DNA from: Nitrospirota bacterium
GTDB taxonomy: Bacteria; Nitrospirota; Thermodesulfovibrionia; UBA6902
Direction of reading: 5' to 3'
Assembly: GCA_016234115.1 (NCBI GenBank)
Contig: JACRHD010000018.1
Coordinates: forward strand, 102,528 to 166,527
DNA length: 64,000 nucleotides
This document shows, piece by piece, positions 1-9,810 of this stretch. The notes beneath the pieces are model-generated. The model saw only the letters and a list, made by a program, of their open reading frames with translations, was not told the origin of the DNA and ran no database searches. Each line of letters starts with the position of its first letter. Positions within the stretch are counted from its first letter, which is position 1. The translations under genes and the position numbers were made by a program.

Positions 1-56
1 CGGCAGGGGCAAGGGGAAAGGGTCAGGGGGCAAGGGTTTAAAGATATGGAAAGAGC

Positions 57-217
57 AAAGGGAGGCCTGGCTCCGGATTTGTATACGACACCTTTGAAAA
101 AGAGCCATGAGTCAGGAGTTAAGAGTTTAGAAACGGACAAAGATAATAATTGCGCATAGGCAATAATGTAAAAATGGTGTTTGTCGATTATAGAAATCCG
201 GAGACAGGCCTCCCTTT
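57..217. repeat. Long inverted repeat downstream of truB
   Basis: Two 24-nt arms at 57-80 and 194-217 are reverse complements with one mismatch (arm core GGGAGGCCTG...CTCCGGATTT). They are separated by 113 nt that contain a GAGTTAAGAGTTTAG array. The element ends 8 nt beyond the truB stop. It could be a small non-autonomous mobile element or a long mRNA hairpin; no transposase-like target duplication was identified. Confidence 0.75.
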
Positions 218-225
218 TGCGCCAA

Positions 226-1125
226 CTATGCCAACACCACATCCATTTGGATCAGGCTTCTCTCTTGCGAAAACCTCCCGACGGCGAGCAGTTCTCCCGC
301 CTGGGATTTTATCCTGACGCCCTCTGCCTTCCTGCATTCATCAGAGAGTATTAAAGTATTGTCCGCCCTGAGGGGATTTCCATGAATGACCGCTCTTACC
401 GCAGCCGCATTTATCGTCAACTCCGGCATCCATGACAGCGCCCTGTCAATCGAATAAATGCCTTCAAGCCCGGACCCGTTTATGTCTACGCTCTTTAATT
501 CCTCGGGAGTCAGGCTGCCTTCAATCCTGAACGAGCCTATCGCCGTACGCTCAAGTTCGGACAGATGCGCACCGACGCCGAGTTTCTTCCCGGCGTCATC
601 GCAAAGCGTTCTTATGTAAGTGCCTTTTGAACAGAGGGCCCTGAAAGCGGCAAACGGGGGATTGAAGCCCAGCAGCTCAATATCGCGGATGAATACCTCT
701 CGCGCCTTGCGTTCGACCTCTATTCCTTTTCGCGCAAGCTTGTACAGCGGCTGTCCCTCGTGCTTCAATGCCGAAAACATCGGGGGCTGCTGGAGTATTC
801 GGCCCTTAAATGAATTTAACGCTTCTTCCAGCATGCCTTTATCGACCCCGACACTGTCGGCCCTTGAAATAATTTTTCCGTATGCGTCCTGAGTGTCGGT
901 CGCCTCTCCCAATTTCATTACGGCCCTGTATTCCTTGTCGAGACCGGAGAAATATGAGGCGAGGCGTGTGGCCCTGTTAATGCAGACAAGAAGCAGCCCG
1001 GTCGCCATTGGATCAAGGGTGCCGGTATGTCCCGCTTTTTTGACCTGGAGAATTTTCTTTACCTTTGTGACGGCGTCTTGAGATGTGATGTCTTTTGGTT
1101 TGTTGAGGGCGATGATGAGATCCAT
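226..1125 (-). CDS. truB: tRNA pseudouridine(55) synthase TruB
   Basis: Isomerises U55 to pseudouridine in the T-loop of tRNAs, in the cytoplasm. The protein is 299 residues, normal for the family. The signature GHTGTLDPMATGLL lies at residues 32-45 with catalytic Asp38, followed by the KEYRA motif of the substrate-binding strand. The C-terminal part (about 235-299) resembles a small PUA-like domain. It is the last gene of the minus-strand cluster infB-DUF503-rbfA-nrnA-truB, a translation/ribosome-maturation arrangement common in bacteria. It is separated from nrnA by a short repeat-filled gap. Confidence 0.97.
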   Translation of the reverse strand: MDLIIALNKPKDITSQDAVTKVKKILQVKKAGHTGTLDPMATGLLLVCINRATRLASYFSGLDKEYRAVMKLGEATDTQDAYGKIISRADSVGVDKGMLEEALNSFKGRILQQPPMFSALKHEGQPLYKLARKGIEVERKAREVFIRDIELLGFNPPFAAFRALCSKGTYIRTLCDDAGKKLGVGAHLSELERTAIGSFRIEGSLTPEELKSVDINGSGLEGIYSIDRALSWMPELTINAAAVRAVIHGNPLRADNTLILSDECRKAEGVRIKSQAGELLAVGRFSQERSLIQMDVVLA

Positions 1126-1148
1126 GAGAATCAGTTATTTATTGAAAG

Positions 1149-1218
1149 GCTTGAGCCGCTTGAGCCGCTCGAACGGCTTGAACAGTTCAAGCGGCTCGAA
1201 CGGTTCAAGCGGTTTAAG
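1149..1218. repeat. GAACGGTT-type tandem array between nrnA and truB
   Basis: Degenerate 8-9 nt units (CTTGAGCCG, CTCGAACGG, TTCAAGCGG) appear in both orientations, so the stretch can fold on itself. The same unit recurs at 9760-9786 and 45278-45320. It fills the nrnA/truB gap and covers the end of nrnA. Confidence 0.8.
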
Positions 1219-1221
1219 TGT

Positions 1222-2211
1222 TTATTTCGCTTCCTTGATCGCTTTCCTTACAGCAGTAAAAATTTTCTTCTGAACTTGCTGCAAGGTCCCTTTTATCCTG
1301 CACCCTGCCGCGGCGAAATGTCCTCCGCCGCCGAAGCTGTTTGCTATCTTCTGCACATCAATCTTGCCTTTTGAGCGGAGGCTGATCTTAAATACATCCT
1401 TCTCATCTTCCCTGAAGAACAAAGACACCTCGATGTCCTTTACCTTTCTCGGGTAATCAACAAAGTCTTCGGAATCCTCAGCAGTCGTGCCTGTCTTTTT
1501 GAACATGTCCCCGGTCACGGTTATCCATGTCATCCCGTCTTTCTTATCAAGGGTCGCCAGGGAAAGGCCCAAAAGCTTCATGGATTTAAAGGGAATGCTT
1601 TCGTAGATCTCTTTGGTTATTTCCCACGGCCTGGCGCCGGCCCCGACAAGGTGACATGCCATCATTAAAGATTCCGGCGACGTGTTGGAATACCGGAACC
1701 CCCCGGTGTCTACGAGCAATGCCGTGTATAAATTTGTGGCAATATTTTTGTCTATGGGTATTTTGAGCGCGGTCAGGAGCTTGTAAATGATGATTCCCGT
1801 CGCAGCGGCCTGAGCGTCGATAACGGCGGCTGCCACGGACCTGTACAATCCGGATTTGTCCGCATCAGGCGGGGGAACATGGTGGTCTATAATGACCGTA
1901 TTTTTTGCCTTAATCCCTTCAAACCCTGTCCTTTCAAGTGTATTACAGTCCACAATGATAAAAACATCGTACTCTTTCCGGGGCGGTTTCTGCCTGATCA
2001 TTTTAGCGGACGGCAGGAATTTCAGGCTTTCGGGCACGCCGTCCCTGAACAGTACACAGACGTCTTTCTTCCCTATCTTTTTTAATCCAAGGGCGAGCGC
2101 CAGGGCCGAGCCTATCGCATCTCCTTCAGGATTAATGTGCCCGGCAATGATAAAAGACTTGTTCTGTTTAATAACACTCAGAAGTTTAGTAGAGATCTTC
2201 GTCATCGTCAA
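1222..2211 (-). CDS. nrnA: DHH/DHHA1 phosphoesterase, NrnA-like oligoribonuclease/pAp phosphatase
   Basis: Predicted bifunctional nanoRNase and 3'-phosphoadenosine-5'-phosphate phosphatase, Mn-dependent, cytoplasmic. The 329-residue protein has the first metal motif GHINPEGDAIGS (residues 24-35), a VDC motif near 88-90, the DHH triad at 109-111 and the DHHA1 substrate motif GGGGH near 294. Length fits the family. The reading frame starts inside the last codons of rbfA (overlap about 26 nt; a second Met lies two codons downstream), so it is probably translationally coupled. The rbfA-nrnA-truB order is a frequent neighbourhood for this family. Confidence 0.93.
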   Translation of the reverse strand: MTMTKISTKLLSVIKQNKSFIIAGHINPEGDAIGSALALALGLKKIGKKDVCVLFRDGVPESLKFLPSAKMIRQKPPRKEYDVFIIVDCNTLERTGFEGIKAKNTVIIDHHVPPPDADKSGLYRSVAAAVIDAQAAATGIIIYKLLTALKIPIDKNIATNLYTALLVDTGGFRYSNTSPESLMMACHLVGAGARPWEITKEIYESIPFKSMKLLGLSLATLDKKDGMTWITVTGDMFKKTGTTAEDSEDFVDYPRKVKDIEVSLFFREDEKDVFKISLRSKGKIDVQKIANSFGGGGHFAAAGCRIKGTLQQVQKKIFTAVRKAIKEAK

Positions 2212-2563
2212 GAGGACTCCTTTCAGATTTTACTTCGTCCAGCAACCTGTCGATTTTCATCCCGTAGCGGATCGATTCGTCAATTTTGAAATAAAGAGCC
2301 GGTACGAACTTCATCTTCAATCTTCTGCCGAGTTCGCCCCTTATGAATGCCGACGACTCGTTGAGCTTCCTGATCGTCTTTTCCATGTCTTCATCCTTCA
2401 GAACGCTCAGATATACAGTCGCGTTCCTCAGGTCGTCGCTGACCTTTGCTCCCGTAACGGTAACAAAGCCGAGCGTTTTATGTTTGATCCTGTTCAATAT
2501 AATGTCGGCGACCTCTTCACGAATTAAATCACCGACCCTTGCCGAACGCTTGTATGGATGCAT
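2186..2563 (-). CDS. rbfA: 30S ribosome-binding factor RbfA
   Basis: Small KH-fold assembly factor that binds immature 30S subunits during 16S rRNA 5'-end maturation. The protein is 125 residues; the start MHPYKRSARVGDLI and the central VTVTGAKVSDDLRNATVY segment match the family. A short acidic tail (SPLDDDEDLY) ends within the 5' end of nrnA. It is preceded by an AT-rich repeat stretch and belongs to the infB cluster. Confidence 0.95.
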   Translation of the reverse strand: MHPYKRSARVGDLIREEVADIILNRIKHKTLGFVTVTGAKVSDDLRNATVYLSVLKDEDMEKTIRKLNESSAFIRGELGRRLKMKFVPALYFKIDESIRYGMKIDRLLDEVKSERSPLDDDEDLY

Positions 2564-2571
2564 GGACTCCT

Positions 2572-2692
2572 ACAAATTAAAGATGAAGAATCAAAATGCA
2601 AAATGTCAGGGCAAAAATTAAAAATGACCGCAATCAGATATTTTTACATTTTAGTCCGTCATTTTGATATTTGATATTTTATTTTTGATTTA
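2572..2692. repeat. AT-rich self-complementary repeat
   Basis: A stretch of AAATTAAAGAT / AATCAAAATGCAAAATG units is followed by the complementary TTTTGATATTTGATATTTTA units. It fills the gap between the DUF503 gene and rbfA. No gene is seen in it. Confidence 0.6.
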
Positions 2693-2693
2693 A

Positions 2694-2975
2694 TTATAGC
2701 AGTTCCGTCGTTGAATTGATTAATTCCACCGAATGGATGACTGTCACCAGGTTCCTTATCTGTTCGAATACCTTATTGACCATCACCGTCTCATTTGAAA
2801 CGAAAGCTATCCCGATCACGGCCCTTTGCCAGAGGTCATTGGCGTCGACTTCGGCCACTGAGACGTTAAACTTGTTTTTTATCCTCTCGATAAGGCTCTT
2901 GATGACAAACCGCTTCTCCTTCAGAGACTGCGCTTCGAGTATGTGTAAATCCAATGTGAGGAGACCGACTATCAT
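2694..2975 (-). CDS. DUF503 family (YlxP-like) protein
   Basis: A 93-residue protein matching the DUF503/YlxP family. It starts MIVGLLTLDLHI and contains the family-typical SLKEKRFVIKSLIERIKNKFNVSVAEVD segment. The biochemical role is not settled; the family is almost always encoded between infB and rbfA, as here, which suggests a link to translation or ribosome maturation. Its C-terminus is slightly divergent (ends LINSTTELL). Confidence 0.9.
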   Translation of the reverse strand: MIVGLLTLDLHILEAQSLKEKRFVIKSLIERIKNKFNVSVAEVDANDLWQRAVIGIAFVSNETVMVNKVFEQIRNLVTVIHSVELINSTTELL

Positions 2976-2989
2976 TTAATAAATCAAAA

Positions 2990-3073
2990 GGGTTCAGGGG
3001 TTCGAGGGTCCAAGGGTTCAAGTGAGAATCACCATACCCTTGAACCCTCGGACCCTAAACCCTTGGACCCTTT
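2990..3073. repeat. GGTTCAAGGGTCC inverted array between infB and DUF503
   Basis: An array of GGGTTC(A/G)AGGGTCC units is followed after about 15 nt by the complementary CCCTTGAACCCTCGGACCC array. It forms a long potential hairpin directly after the infB stop, and may act as a transcript-end or processing structure. Confidence 0.85.
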
Positions 3074-5458
3074 CTATTCCAGCTTGGAGGCGACTTCTTC
3101 CTTTACATAATTTTCTATTACGTCGCCGACCTTGAGGTCGTTGAAATTTTCCACCATGATGCCACATTCAAAGCCCGTCAGGACCTCCCTGACGTCTTCC
3201 TTGAACCGCTTCAGGGACGACAGTTTGCTTTCATATATGACTACATTATCTCTTATCACCCTGACGCCGGTGCTTGCGCGCGACATCTTCCCCTCGGTCA
3301 CATAGCAGCCGGCGACCGTCCCAGTGCGCGATATATGGAACAGGCTTCTGACTTCCGCCCTGCCCATGACTTTCTCGGTGATGGTCGGCTCAAGCAGCCC
3401 TTCAAGCGCCTTCTTCACGTCTTCAATCGCCTCGTAGATTATGTTGTAGAGCCTGACGTCGACGCCTTCCTTTTCGATCAGGGCGGAGGCCTTTGAATCG
3501 GGACGGATGTTGAACCCTATGATGATCGCGTTCGACGCGGCGGCAAGCATGACGTCGGATTCATTAATGCCGCCCGCGCTCGCATGAATTACGTTTACCT
3601 TGACCTCAGGGTGCGTAATGCCGGAAAGCGCGTCCTTTACCGCTTCAGCAGACCCCTGGACGTCGGCCTTTATAATAACGTTAAGGTCCCGCACCTCACC
3701 CTGTTTTACCTTTTCATAAAGCTGGTCGAGGGTCAGTTTCTTCATCTGGACGGCCGCGGCGGTCTTCTGCTTCTGGAGCCTGTTAAGGGCTATCTGCCTT
3801 GCCTTTCTCTCATCTTCCATCACAATGAATATATCACCCGCCTGGGGGACCTCCGGGAAACCGATGACTTCCACGGGCGTTGAAGGTCCGGCCTTTTCTA
3901 TTTTCTTGCCTGTGTCGTCGATAAGCGCCCTGACCCTGCCGGCAACCGTGCCTACAAGGAAGGAATCTCCCGCTTTAAGCTCTCCCGCATTCACCAGCAC
4001 CGTGCCCACCGGTCCCCTGCCCCTGTCAAGCTTGGCCTCAACGATCGTCCCCTTTGCGGGCCTGTTATAATTTGCTTTCAGCTCCATTATTTCGGCCTGA
4101 AGCAGTATCATCTCGAGGAGCTGTTCAATTCCCGTTCTCTTCTTGGCGGAAACCTCGACGAATATGTTTTTTCCGCCCCACTCCTCGGAGACCACGCCGT
4201 ATTGCGAGAGTTCATTCCTGACTCTTGTTATATTGGCCTCAGGCTTGTCGATTTTATTTATTGCAACTACTATGGGGACATTTGCGGCCTTGGCATGGTC
4301 AATGGCCTCGATAGTCTGGGGCATGACGCTGTCATCGGCTGCAACTACAAGAACAACAATATCGGTCACCTTGGCGCCCCTCGCCCTCATCATGGTAAAC
4401 GCCTCATGCCCAGGGGTGTCGAGAAAAGTTATTTCTTTGTCTTTCAGTTTTACCTTGTACGCGCCGATATGCTGTGTTATCCCTCCTGCCTCTGTCTCGG
4501 TGACCCTGGTCTGGCGGATTGCATCCAGCAGGGTGGTCTTTCCATGATCGACGTGTCCCATGATGGTGACTATAGGCGGACGGGGACTGAGAGCGGCCTC
4601 ATCGACTTCCACTTCTTCAAGGAGGGCCTCCTCGTTTTCGATATTCGTAAGCTCTATCTTCAATCCGAACGATTCAGCTACAAGCTGCGCCGCGTCCGCA
4701 TCCACAGGCTGGTTTATAGTCGGCATGTAGCCTATCTCCATAAACTTCTTGATGACCTCGTTGATCTTCTGCCCTATAATTTCGGCAAACTCCTTTACGG
4801 TCGTGCCCTCCTGAAACTTGATGACGCGTTTTCTCGGCTGGGTCGTCAGCGGCGGCGGGGCCGGTTCGAATCTCTGCCCATGCGGCCTTCTGTCATGCTT
4901 CTTGAAATGGGGCTTGAAGTCCTGGGCCTTCTTTGTTACATCAACTCTCCGGATGGAATCGAAGGCCCGCTGCATGCCGGGTTTGGCCTTGAATTTTGCC
5001 ACGCTTGCCCGCTCTATTTCTTTCTTGAATCTGTCAGGGACTATGATTTCATCTTCTTCCGCAGCCTGGGTCCCGACTTTCACGGGCAAGGCCGCGAGAG
5101 GTTTCAGGACAGGCTCTTTCGCCTCTCTTTCAGTTTCCGGCGGAGCAGGCCGGCCTTCTTTCTCCGGCTTGACTTCCGGAAGGGGTCTTCTTTCCGCGGT
5201 TTTTTCCGCCCGGGGCTTCTCCACGGGTCTGGACGGGGCCTTTGTTATTCTCTCTTCTTTGCGGACGGCAGGCGCCGGCGTCTCTTTCGCAGGCGTTTCT
5301 CTTTTCGCGAAGAAATCCGTCAACTTCCCCGTGACATCGTCATCAACGCTTGCCATGTGTGACTTGACGTGGACGCCTAATTCCGCCAGCTTTGCGATTA
5401 TCTCTTTGCTGCTGACATTAATCTTTTTGGACAGCTCGTAAATTCTTATTCCTGCCAT
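3074..5458 (-). CDS. infB: Translation initiation factor IF-2
   Basis: GTPase that positions initiator tRNA on the 30S subunit and promotes subunit joining. The 794-residue protein has an N-terminal IF2_N domain (1-50), a Pro/Lys/Glu-rich linker (about 55-210), a second IF2_N-like region (about 210-265), then the G domain: G1 GHVDHGKT (301-308), G3 DTPGH (347-351), G4 NKID (401-404). The C-terminal domains II-IV follow. The start ATG encodes the family-typical [12 protein letters not shown]. nusA and ylxR, which usually precede infB, are not immediately upstream, where instead there are about 290 nt without a gene and then the divergent rpmB. Confidence 0.98.
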   Translation of the reverse strand: MAGIRIYELSKKINVSSKEIIAKLAELGVHVKSHMASVDDDVTGKLTDFFAKRETPAKETPAPAVRKEERITKAPSRPVEKPRAEKTAERRPLPEVKPEKEGRPAPPETEREAKEPVLKPLAALPVKVGTQAAEEDEIIVPDRFKKEIERASVAKFKAKPGMQRAFDSIRRVDVTKKAQDFKPHFKKHDRRPHGQRFEPAPPPLTTQPRKRVIKFQEGTTVKEFAEIIGQKINEVIKKFMEIGYMPTINQPVDADAAQLVAESFGLKIELTNIENEEALLEEVEVDEAALSPRPPIVTIMGHVDHGKTTLLDAIRQTRVTETEAGGITQHIGAYKVKLKDKEITFLDTPGHEAFTMMRARGAKVTDIVVLVVAADDSVMPQTIEAIDHAKAANVPIVVAINKIDKPEANITRVRNELSQYGVVSEEWGGKNIFVEVSAKKRTGIEQLLEMILLQAEIMELKANYNRPAKGTIVEAKLDRGRGPVGTVLVNAGELKAGDSFLVGTVAGRVRALIDDTGKKIEKAGPSTPVEVIGFPEVPQAGDIFIVMEDERKARQIALNRLQKQKTAAAVQMKKLTLDQLYEKVKQGEVRDLNVIIKADVQGSAEAVKDALSGITHPEVKVNVIHASAGGINESDVMLAAASNAIIIGFNIRPDSKASALIEKEGVDVRLYNIIYEAIEDVKKALEGLLEPTITEKVMGRAEVRSLFHISRTGTVAGCYVTEGKMSRASTGVRVIRDNVVIYESKLSSLKRFKEDVREVLTGFECGIMVENFNDLKVGDVIENYVKEEVASKLE

Positions 5459-5594
5459 TTATCTTTCCTGAACCTCTGAAATGTTATCAGTTTTGCCCGC
5501 CAAGATTAAAAAAATCTGCTCCCGGTCGCGGGTTGTAAGTTTGTTCGGTTTAATGTTATCATAACTTCTCTTTTTAAAGCAATTATGCGCGAGT

Positions 5595-5612
5595 AAGCAA
5601 GCTAACTTGCTT
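5595..5612. repeat. Small palindrome in the infB-rpmB intergenic region
   Basis: AAGCAAG and CTTGCTT arms (7 bp) flank a CTAA loop in the divergent infB/rpmB promoter region. It could be an operator or part of a leader hairpin. Function is unknown. Confidence 0.4.
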
Positions 5613-5666
5613 TATTAAAACTTAAATTAAAGACAGTTCAACACTGTTAAATAATATATTGCTCGT

Positions 5667-5724
5667 AGGGCAGGGCTTCAGCCCCGCATATAAGCAACCC
5701 TGAAGGGTCGCCCTGCATAAGGAA
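5667..5724. repeat. GTAGGG(G)CGGG-type palindromic repeat upstream of rpmB
   Basis: A REP-like palindrome with arms around GTAGGGCAGGGCTTCAGCCC and CTGAAGGGTCGCCCTGC. The same family recurs at 8354, 13399, 17916, 27019, 29706, 30284 and 43373. Here it ends just before the rpmB ribosome-binding site. Confidence 0.75.
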
Positions 5725-5745
5725 TATTCAGGAGGTGTTTCAACA

Positions 5746-5934
5746 ATGGCAGTATGTTCAGTTTGCGGAAAGAAAAAGATGTCAGGCAACAATGTCAGCC
5801 ATGCCAACAACAGGACCAAGCGCGTATTTATGCCTAACCTGCAGAAAATAAAGATCGAGACAGCGCACGGCGCGAGGAAACAGAGTGTCTGCACCAGATG
5901 CCTCCGCTCCGGAAAAGTCAAGAAGATAGTTTAA
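5746..5934 (+). CDS. rpmB: 50S ribosomal protein L28
   Basis: A 62-residue L28 with the start [10 protein letters not shown], the Cys pair C4/C7 and a second CxxC (CTRC) near residue 50: a zinc-type (C+) variant. A strong AGGAGGTG ribosome-binding site lies about 8 nt before ATG. It is divergent from infB and followed by an AT-rich repeat and the DciA-like gene. Confidence 0.97.
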   Translation: MAVCSVCGKKKMSGNNVSHANNRTKRVFMPNLQKIKIETAHGARKQSVCTRCLRSGKVKKIV

Positions 5935-6040
5935 AAAAATTCAAAATTTAAAAATCAAAATTCAAAATTCCGGAGTGGACAGCTTAAAAAATCATATTCC
6001 TTAATTTTGATCTTTGCATTTTAATTTTTCATCTTCTGCC

Positions 6041-6472
6041 ATGCAGTCCTTTCAAAATATCCTCAGGACATTCGTTAAAAGTTATGGCCTGGAAAGCGGG
6101 GTGTCGCTGAATGCCCTCAGAAACAAATGGACTGATATTGTCGGCCGGCCCGTTTCATCTCACACCTGCCCCGACATGATAAAAGGTAATGTTCTTACCG
6201 TAATCGTCGACACCCCCCAGTGGATGCACCATCTGAGTTTTTTCAAAGAAGAGATCATTTCAAGACTCAGTCAATATAATGTCGCCGAAGTACGCTTCAG
6301 GATCGGCAGGCTTCCCGAAGAGACGAAGGACGTTCAGAAAGGCGGGAATGCCGCATTGTCCGAAGACGATACGAGGTATATCGAAAATACCCTCATGGGC
6401 CTCAAGGACGAAGAACTCAGAGAGAAATTCAGGACGTTGATCGCGCACGGGCTGACGAAGGGGAAGAAATAA
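6041..6472 (+). CDS. DUF721/DciA-family protein
   Basis: A 143-residue DUF721 protein; the family includes DciA, the ancestral loader/regulator of the replicative helicase DnaB. The DUF721 core covers about residues 1-95 (LRNKWTDIVGRPVSSHTCP, VLTVIVDTPQWMHHLSFFKEEI). ATG at 6041 is preferred over the upstream TTG at 6014, because codons 6014-6040 read through an AT-rich repeat. No strong Shine-Dalgarno is visible at either start. The stop is 1-2 nt from the convergent clpX stop. Confidence 0.8.
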   Translation: MQSFQNILRTFVKSYGLESGVSLNALRNKWTDIVGRPVSSHTCPDMIKGNVLTVIVDTPQWMHHLSFFKEEIISRLSQYNVAEVRFRIGRLPEETKDVQKGGNAALSEDDTRYIENTLMGLKDEELREKFRTLIAHGLTKGKK

Positions 6473-6473
6473 A

Positions 6474-7730
6474 CTAAGCGGACTCGGCCTTTTCCTCATA
6501 AATAAGGATCGGCTTTTCCTTCCTGGTGATGACCTCTTCCGTTATCAGGCACTCCCTCACATCGCTCAGCGACGGCACTTCGTACATGACATCCAGCATC
6601 ACGTCTTCAAGAATGGCCCTGAGGCCCCTCGCGCCTGTTTTCCGTCTGAGCGCTTCTCTGGCAATCGCCCTTAAAGCGGTGTCGGTAAATTTCAGCTTCA
6701 CATTATCAAAGGACAGCAGCCTCTGATACTGCTTTATGATGGCGTTCTTGGGTTCGGTCAGGATCCTGATCAGGGCGTCTTCGCTCAGCTCCTCCAGCGT
6801 CGCCACTACAGGAAGTCTCCCGACAAACTCGGGAATGAGTCCGTATTTAATCAGGTCCTGGGGCTGAATATGTTTTAAGATGTTGTCTGTCTTTTTCCCG
6901 GCTATGGTCTTGGGCTCGGCGCCGAAGCCCACGGTCTTCCTGCCGATCCTCTCCTCGATTATCTTTTCAAGGCCCACAAAGGCCCCGCCGCAAACAAACA
7001 GTATGTTGGCCGTGTTTATCTGTATGAATTCCTGCTGCGGATGCTTCCTGCCGCCCTGGGGGGGCACGTTCGCAACGGTCCCTTCAATGATCTTCAGGAG
7101 CGCCTGCTGGACCCCTTCGCCGGAGACGTCCCTCGTTATGGAAACATTTTCCGTCTTGCGGCTTATCTTGTCGATCTCATCAATATAGACGATGCCGCGC
7201 TGCGCCTTCTCAAGGTCATAATCCGCTGCCTGGAGGAGCTTCAGGATAATATTTTCAACGTCTTCGCCTACATACCCTGCTTCGGTCAGCGTCGTGGCGT
7301 CGGCAATCGTAAAGGGGACGTCGAGGTACTTTGCGAGCGTCTGGGCCAGGATGGTCTTGCCGGTGCCGGTAGACCCTATCAGCAGGATGTTGCTCTTCTG
7401 CAGTTCGATATCGGACTGCCTGGGGCTGTTTATCCGTTTATAGTGATTGTGCACGGCCACCGCGAGGGTCTTTTTCGCGCGGTCCTGCTCAATGACGTAT
7501 TCATCTAAAAAGCTTTTTATCTCTACGGGGGCCGGGAGCTTCCGTGTAATGTTGATGTCAAACGAGGAGTCGAGCTCCTCAGCCATTATTTCATTGCAGA
7601 GATTGACGCATTCGTTACAGATATAAACAGTAGGGCCGGCTATAAGCTTCCTTACTTCCTTCTGGCTCTTCCCGCAGAAAGAACATCTCAGTATACCGTT
7701 GTCGTTTCTATTTGTTTTTTTATCGTTCAT
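6474..7730 (-). CDS. clpX: ATP-dependent Clp protease ATP-binding subunit ClpX
   Basis: AAA+ unfoldase that feeds substrates to ClpP. The protein has 418 residues. An N-terminal C4 zinc finger uses C16, C19, C38 and C41. Walker A is GSTGTGKT (119-126), Walker B is IDEIDK (183-188), and a VGF tripeptide loop for ClpP docking follows in the middle of the protein. It lies 14 nt downstream of clpP in the tig-clpP-clpX operon. Confidence 0.98.
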   Translation of the reverse strand: MNDKKTNRNDNGILRCSFCGKSQKEVRKLIAGPTVYICNECVNLCNEIMAEELDSSFDINITRKLPAPVEIKSFLDEYVIEQDRAKKTLAVAVHNHYKRINSPRQSDIELQKSNILLIGSTGTGKTILAQTLAKYLDVPFTIADATTLTEAGYVGEDVENIILKLLQAADYDLEKAQRGIVYIDEIDKISRKTENVSITRDVSGEGVQQALLKIIEGTVANVPPQGGRKHPQQEFIQINTANILFVCGGAFVGLEKIIEERIGRKTVGFGAEPKTIAGKKTDNILKHIQPQDLIKYGLIPEFVGRLPVVATLEELSEDALIRILTEPKNAIIKQYQRLLSFDNVKLKFTDTALRAIAREALRRKTGARGLRAILEDVMLDVMYEVPSLSDVRECLITEEVITRKEKPILIYEEKAESA

Positions 7731-7744
7731 GGTTGTTGAACTCC

Positions 7745-8338
7745 TTACTCCTTCTTCTTCAGCGTCTCTATGACCTCATCCACGAGGCCGTAATCCTTTG
7801 CCTCCTGCGCGGACATGAAATAGTCCCTCTCCGTATCGACCTGTATCTTTTCAATTGCCTGTCCGGTATGCCTGGCAAGGATTTGATTGAGCGTTTCTTT
7901 CAGTTTTAAAATCTCTCTCGCATGGATCTCCACGTCCGTCGCCTGCCCGTGAAAGCCCCCGATGGGCTGATGAATCATTATGCGGGAATTGGGAAGCACA
8001 TACCTCTTCCCTTTCGTGCCCGCGGTAAGAAGGAGCGCCCCCATGCTTGCCGCCTGTCCTATGCAATAAGTGGCGATATCGGGTTTTATATACTGCATGG
8101 TATCATAGATGGCCAGACCTGAAGAGACAACGCCTCCCGGCGAATTAATATAGATGTTTATGTCCTTTTCAGGGTCTTCGGTCTGGAGGAAAAGCAACTG
8201 GGCAATTACCGTATTGGAGACGATATCGTCTATCGGGCTGCCGATAAACACGATCCTGTCCTTTAACAGCCTTGAATAAATGTCATATGCCCGTTCCGAC
8301 CTTCCGGTCTGTTCAATTACTATCGGTATCAAACCCAT
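7745..8338 (-). CDS. clpP: ATP-dependent Clp protease proteolytic subunit ClpP
   Basis: Tetradecameric serine protease, cytoplasmic. The 197-residue protein has catalytic Ser98 ([10 protein letters not shown]), His123 (MIHQPIGG) and Asp172. It starts [22 protein letters not shown], typical of the family, with little or no propeptide. It lies between tig and clpX; a REP-like palindrome separates it from tig. Confidence 0.98.
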   Translation of the reverse strand: MGLIPIVIEQTGRSERAYDIYSRLLKDRIVFIGSPIDDIVSNTVIAQLLFLQTEDPEKDINIYINSPGGVVSSGLAIYDTMQYIKPDIATYCIGQAASMGALLLTAGTKGKRYVLPNSRIMIHQPIGGFHGQATDVEIHAREILKLKETLNQILARHTGQAIEKIQVDTERDYFMSAQEAKDYGLVDEVIETLKKKE

Positions 8339-8353
8339 GTTGTCTCCCTATTA

Positions 8354-8413
8354 AATGTAGGGCGGGGTCTCCCCGCCCAACCAGTGAAAGTGCGGGGAAA
8401 CCCCGCCCCTACT
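8354..8413. repeat. GTAGGGGCGGGG palindrome between tig and clpP
   Basis: GTAGGGCGGGGTCTCCCCGCCC and GCGGGGAAACCCCGCCCCTAC form a double palindrome filling the tig-clpP gap. It overlaps the last codons of tig. It could attenuate transcription into clpP. Confidence 0.85.
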
Positions 8414-9671
8414 GAATTGTTGCTTTTTCCAGAAGAAATTCCAGGACCTTATCGGCAAACAGCCTGCTCTTCAGGGCATCCATGGACCCTTCCCTGACAG
8501 CATACAGTCTCATGACCTCTTCAGGCTTAAGGTTGTTGCGGACCGCTATTTCTTCAACGGCCTGTTTAACGTCGGCATCGGTCACCTGGATGCTCTCCTT
8601 CCTGCCCACGGCTTCAAGGAGGATTACGCTCTTGACGTTGTCCCTCGCAACGGACTCAAATTCCTTTTTCAGCTCCTCGTCCGGTTTCAGGGTCTCCCCC
8701 TTCTTCATGGCGTCCTCTTTTGCCTTGTGAATCAGGGATTCAATCTCTCCCTGAAACATGGATTCGGGGACCTCGAATTCATGCCTTCTTATAAGTTCGT
8801 TGAGGATTTCCTTCTTGTACTCCAGGTTTATCTGGCTCTTCTTCATGACGCTGATATTTTCATGTATCTTTTTCTTCAGCTCCTCAAGATTGCCGCAATT
8901 CGCCTCTGCTGCGAATTCATCGTCCAAAGGCGGCAGGTTCTTCTTCTTGGTATCCGTAATATGCACCTTGAAGAGCACGTCTTTGCCGGCCAGGGTCTTG
9001 TTGTCATGGTCTGCCGCGAAGTTCAGTGTTACCTCGACGCTTTCTCCCTTTTTCCTGCCGGTCAGCGCGTCGATAAACTCCGCGGGCATTGCGCCGGCAG
9101 TCAAAAGCATGGGGTAATCTTTGTAAGAGAGCTCTTCATGCAATTTGTCGCCGATGTATGCGTCGGTATTTATAATTGCCATATCGTCGGCCTGCAGAGC
9201 CTCTTCGGTAACAGAATATAACGCCTTGCGCTCCTGCATCAATCTGAGGGCCTTTTCTATCTCGTCATCCTCGACGGTAAATGCCCTTTCCTTTAATATG
9301 ACGTCGGTATATCTCAATTCTCCTATCTCCGGCTTGACTTCGACAGTGACACTGAAGGTAAGGGGCTGCCCGGACACCAGTTGGATTTTATCATCGACAT
9401 TGGGATAGGTGACCGGCTCCAGGTTCGCTTCCCTTATCGCGTTGAGATAATACTCAGGGATTATTTTTTCTATGACCTCGGCCTCGACATTCTTGCTGAA
9501 CCTCTTTTCAAGAATGGCCTGGGGGATCTTTCCGGGCCTGAAACCGGGTATCTTGGTCGTTGTTCTCAGTTTATTGTAAACGTTTTCCGTCTCGGACTTG
9601 ATGACGTCGGAAGGAACATTGATCTTGAGCCTCCTCGTTGTCGGCGATATTTTTTCCACTTCCTGGAGCAT
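8409..9671 (-). CDS. tig: Trigger factor, ribosome-associated chaperone
   Basis: Peptidyl-prolyl isomerase/chaperone at the ribosome exit tunnel. The protein is 420 residues. The N-terminal ribosome-binding signature GFRPGK lies at residues 43-48. A PPIase FKBP-like domain follows (about 150-235), then the helical C-terminal arms. It is first in the tig-clpP-clpX operon, a widespread arrangement, and has a good sigma-70-type promoter upstream. Confidence 0.97.
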   Translation of the reverse strand: MLQEVEKISPTTRRLKINVPSDVIKSETENVYNKLRTTTKIPGFRPGKIPQAILEKRFSKNVEAEVIEKIIPEYYLNAIREANLEPVTYPNVDDKIQLVSGQPLTFSVTVEVKPEIGELRYTDVILKERAFTVEDDEIEKALRLMQERKALYSVTEEALQADDMAIINTDAYIGDKLHEELSYKDYPMLLTAGAMPAEFIDALTGRKKGESVEVTLNFAADHDNKTLAGKDVLFKVHITDTKKKNLPPLDDEFAAEANCGNLEELKKKIHENISVMKKSQINLEYKKEILNELIRRHEFEVPESMFQGEIESLIHKAKEDAMKKGETLKPDEELKKEFESVARDNVKSVILLEAVGRKESIQVTDADVKQAVEEIAVRNNLKPEEVMRLYAVREGSMDALKSRLFADKVLEFLLEKATIQ

Positions 9672-9700
9672 GGTTACCTCGGATTATTAAGTTTGCTTAT

Positions 9701-9729
9701 AATTTAGAATTAAACAAACAATTTGTCAA
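9701..9729 (-). promoter_or_regulatory. Sigma-70-type promoter for tig-clpP-clpX
   Basis: On the minus strand TTGACA (9729-9724) is followed by a 17-nt spacer and TAAATT (9706-9701). This predicts a transcript start near 9694, about 20 nt before the tig ATG. It was identified by consensus only. Confidence 0.6.
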
Positions 9730-9810
9730 TTAGCCCCTTCATAAACGGAACGAGCCGCTTGAACGGTTTGAACGGTTTGAACGGTTCCATTATAATAAAC
9801 AAGGTAAAAG

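Noticed and set aside
4202..5362. Long open frame (386 codons) opposite infB
   Set aside because: It lies entirely antisense to the clearly conserved infB, with low-complexity Arg/Phe-rich translation; a shadow frame.
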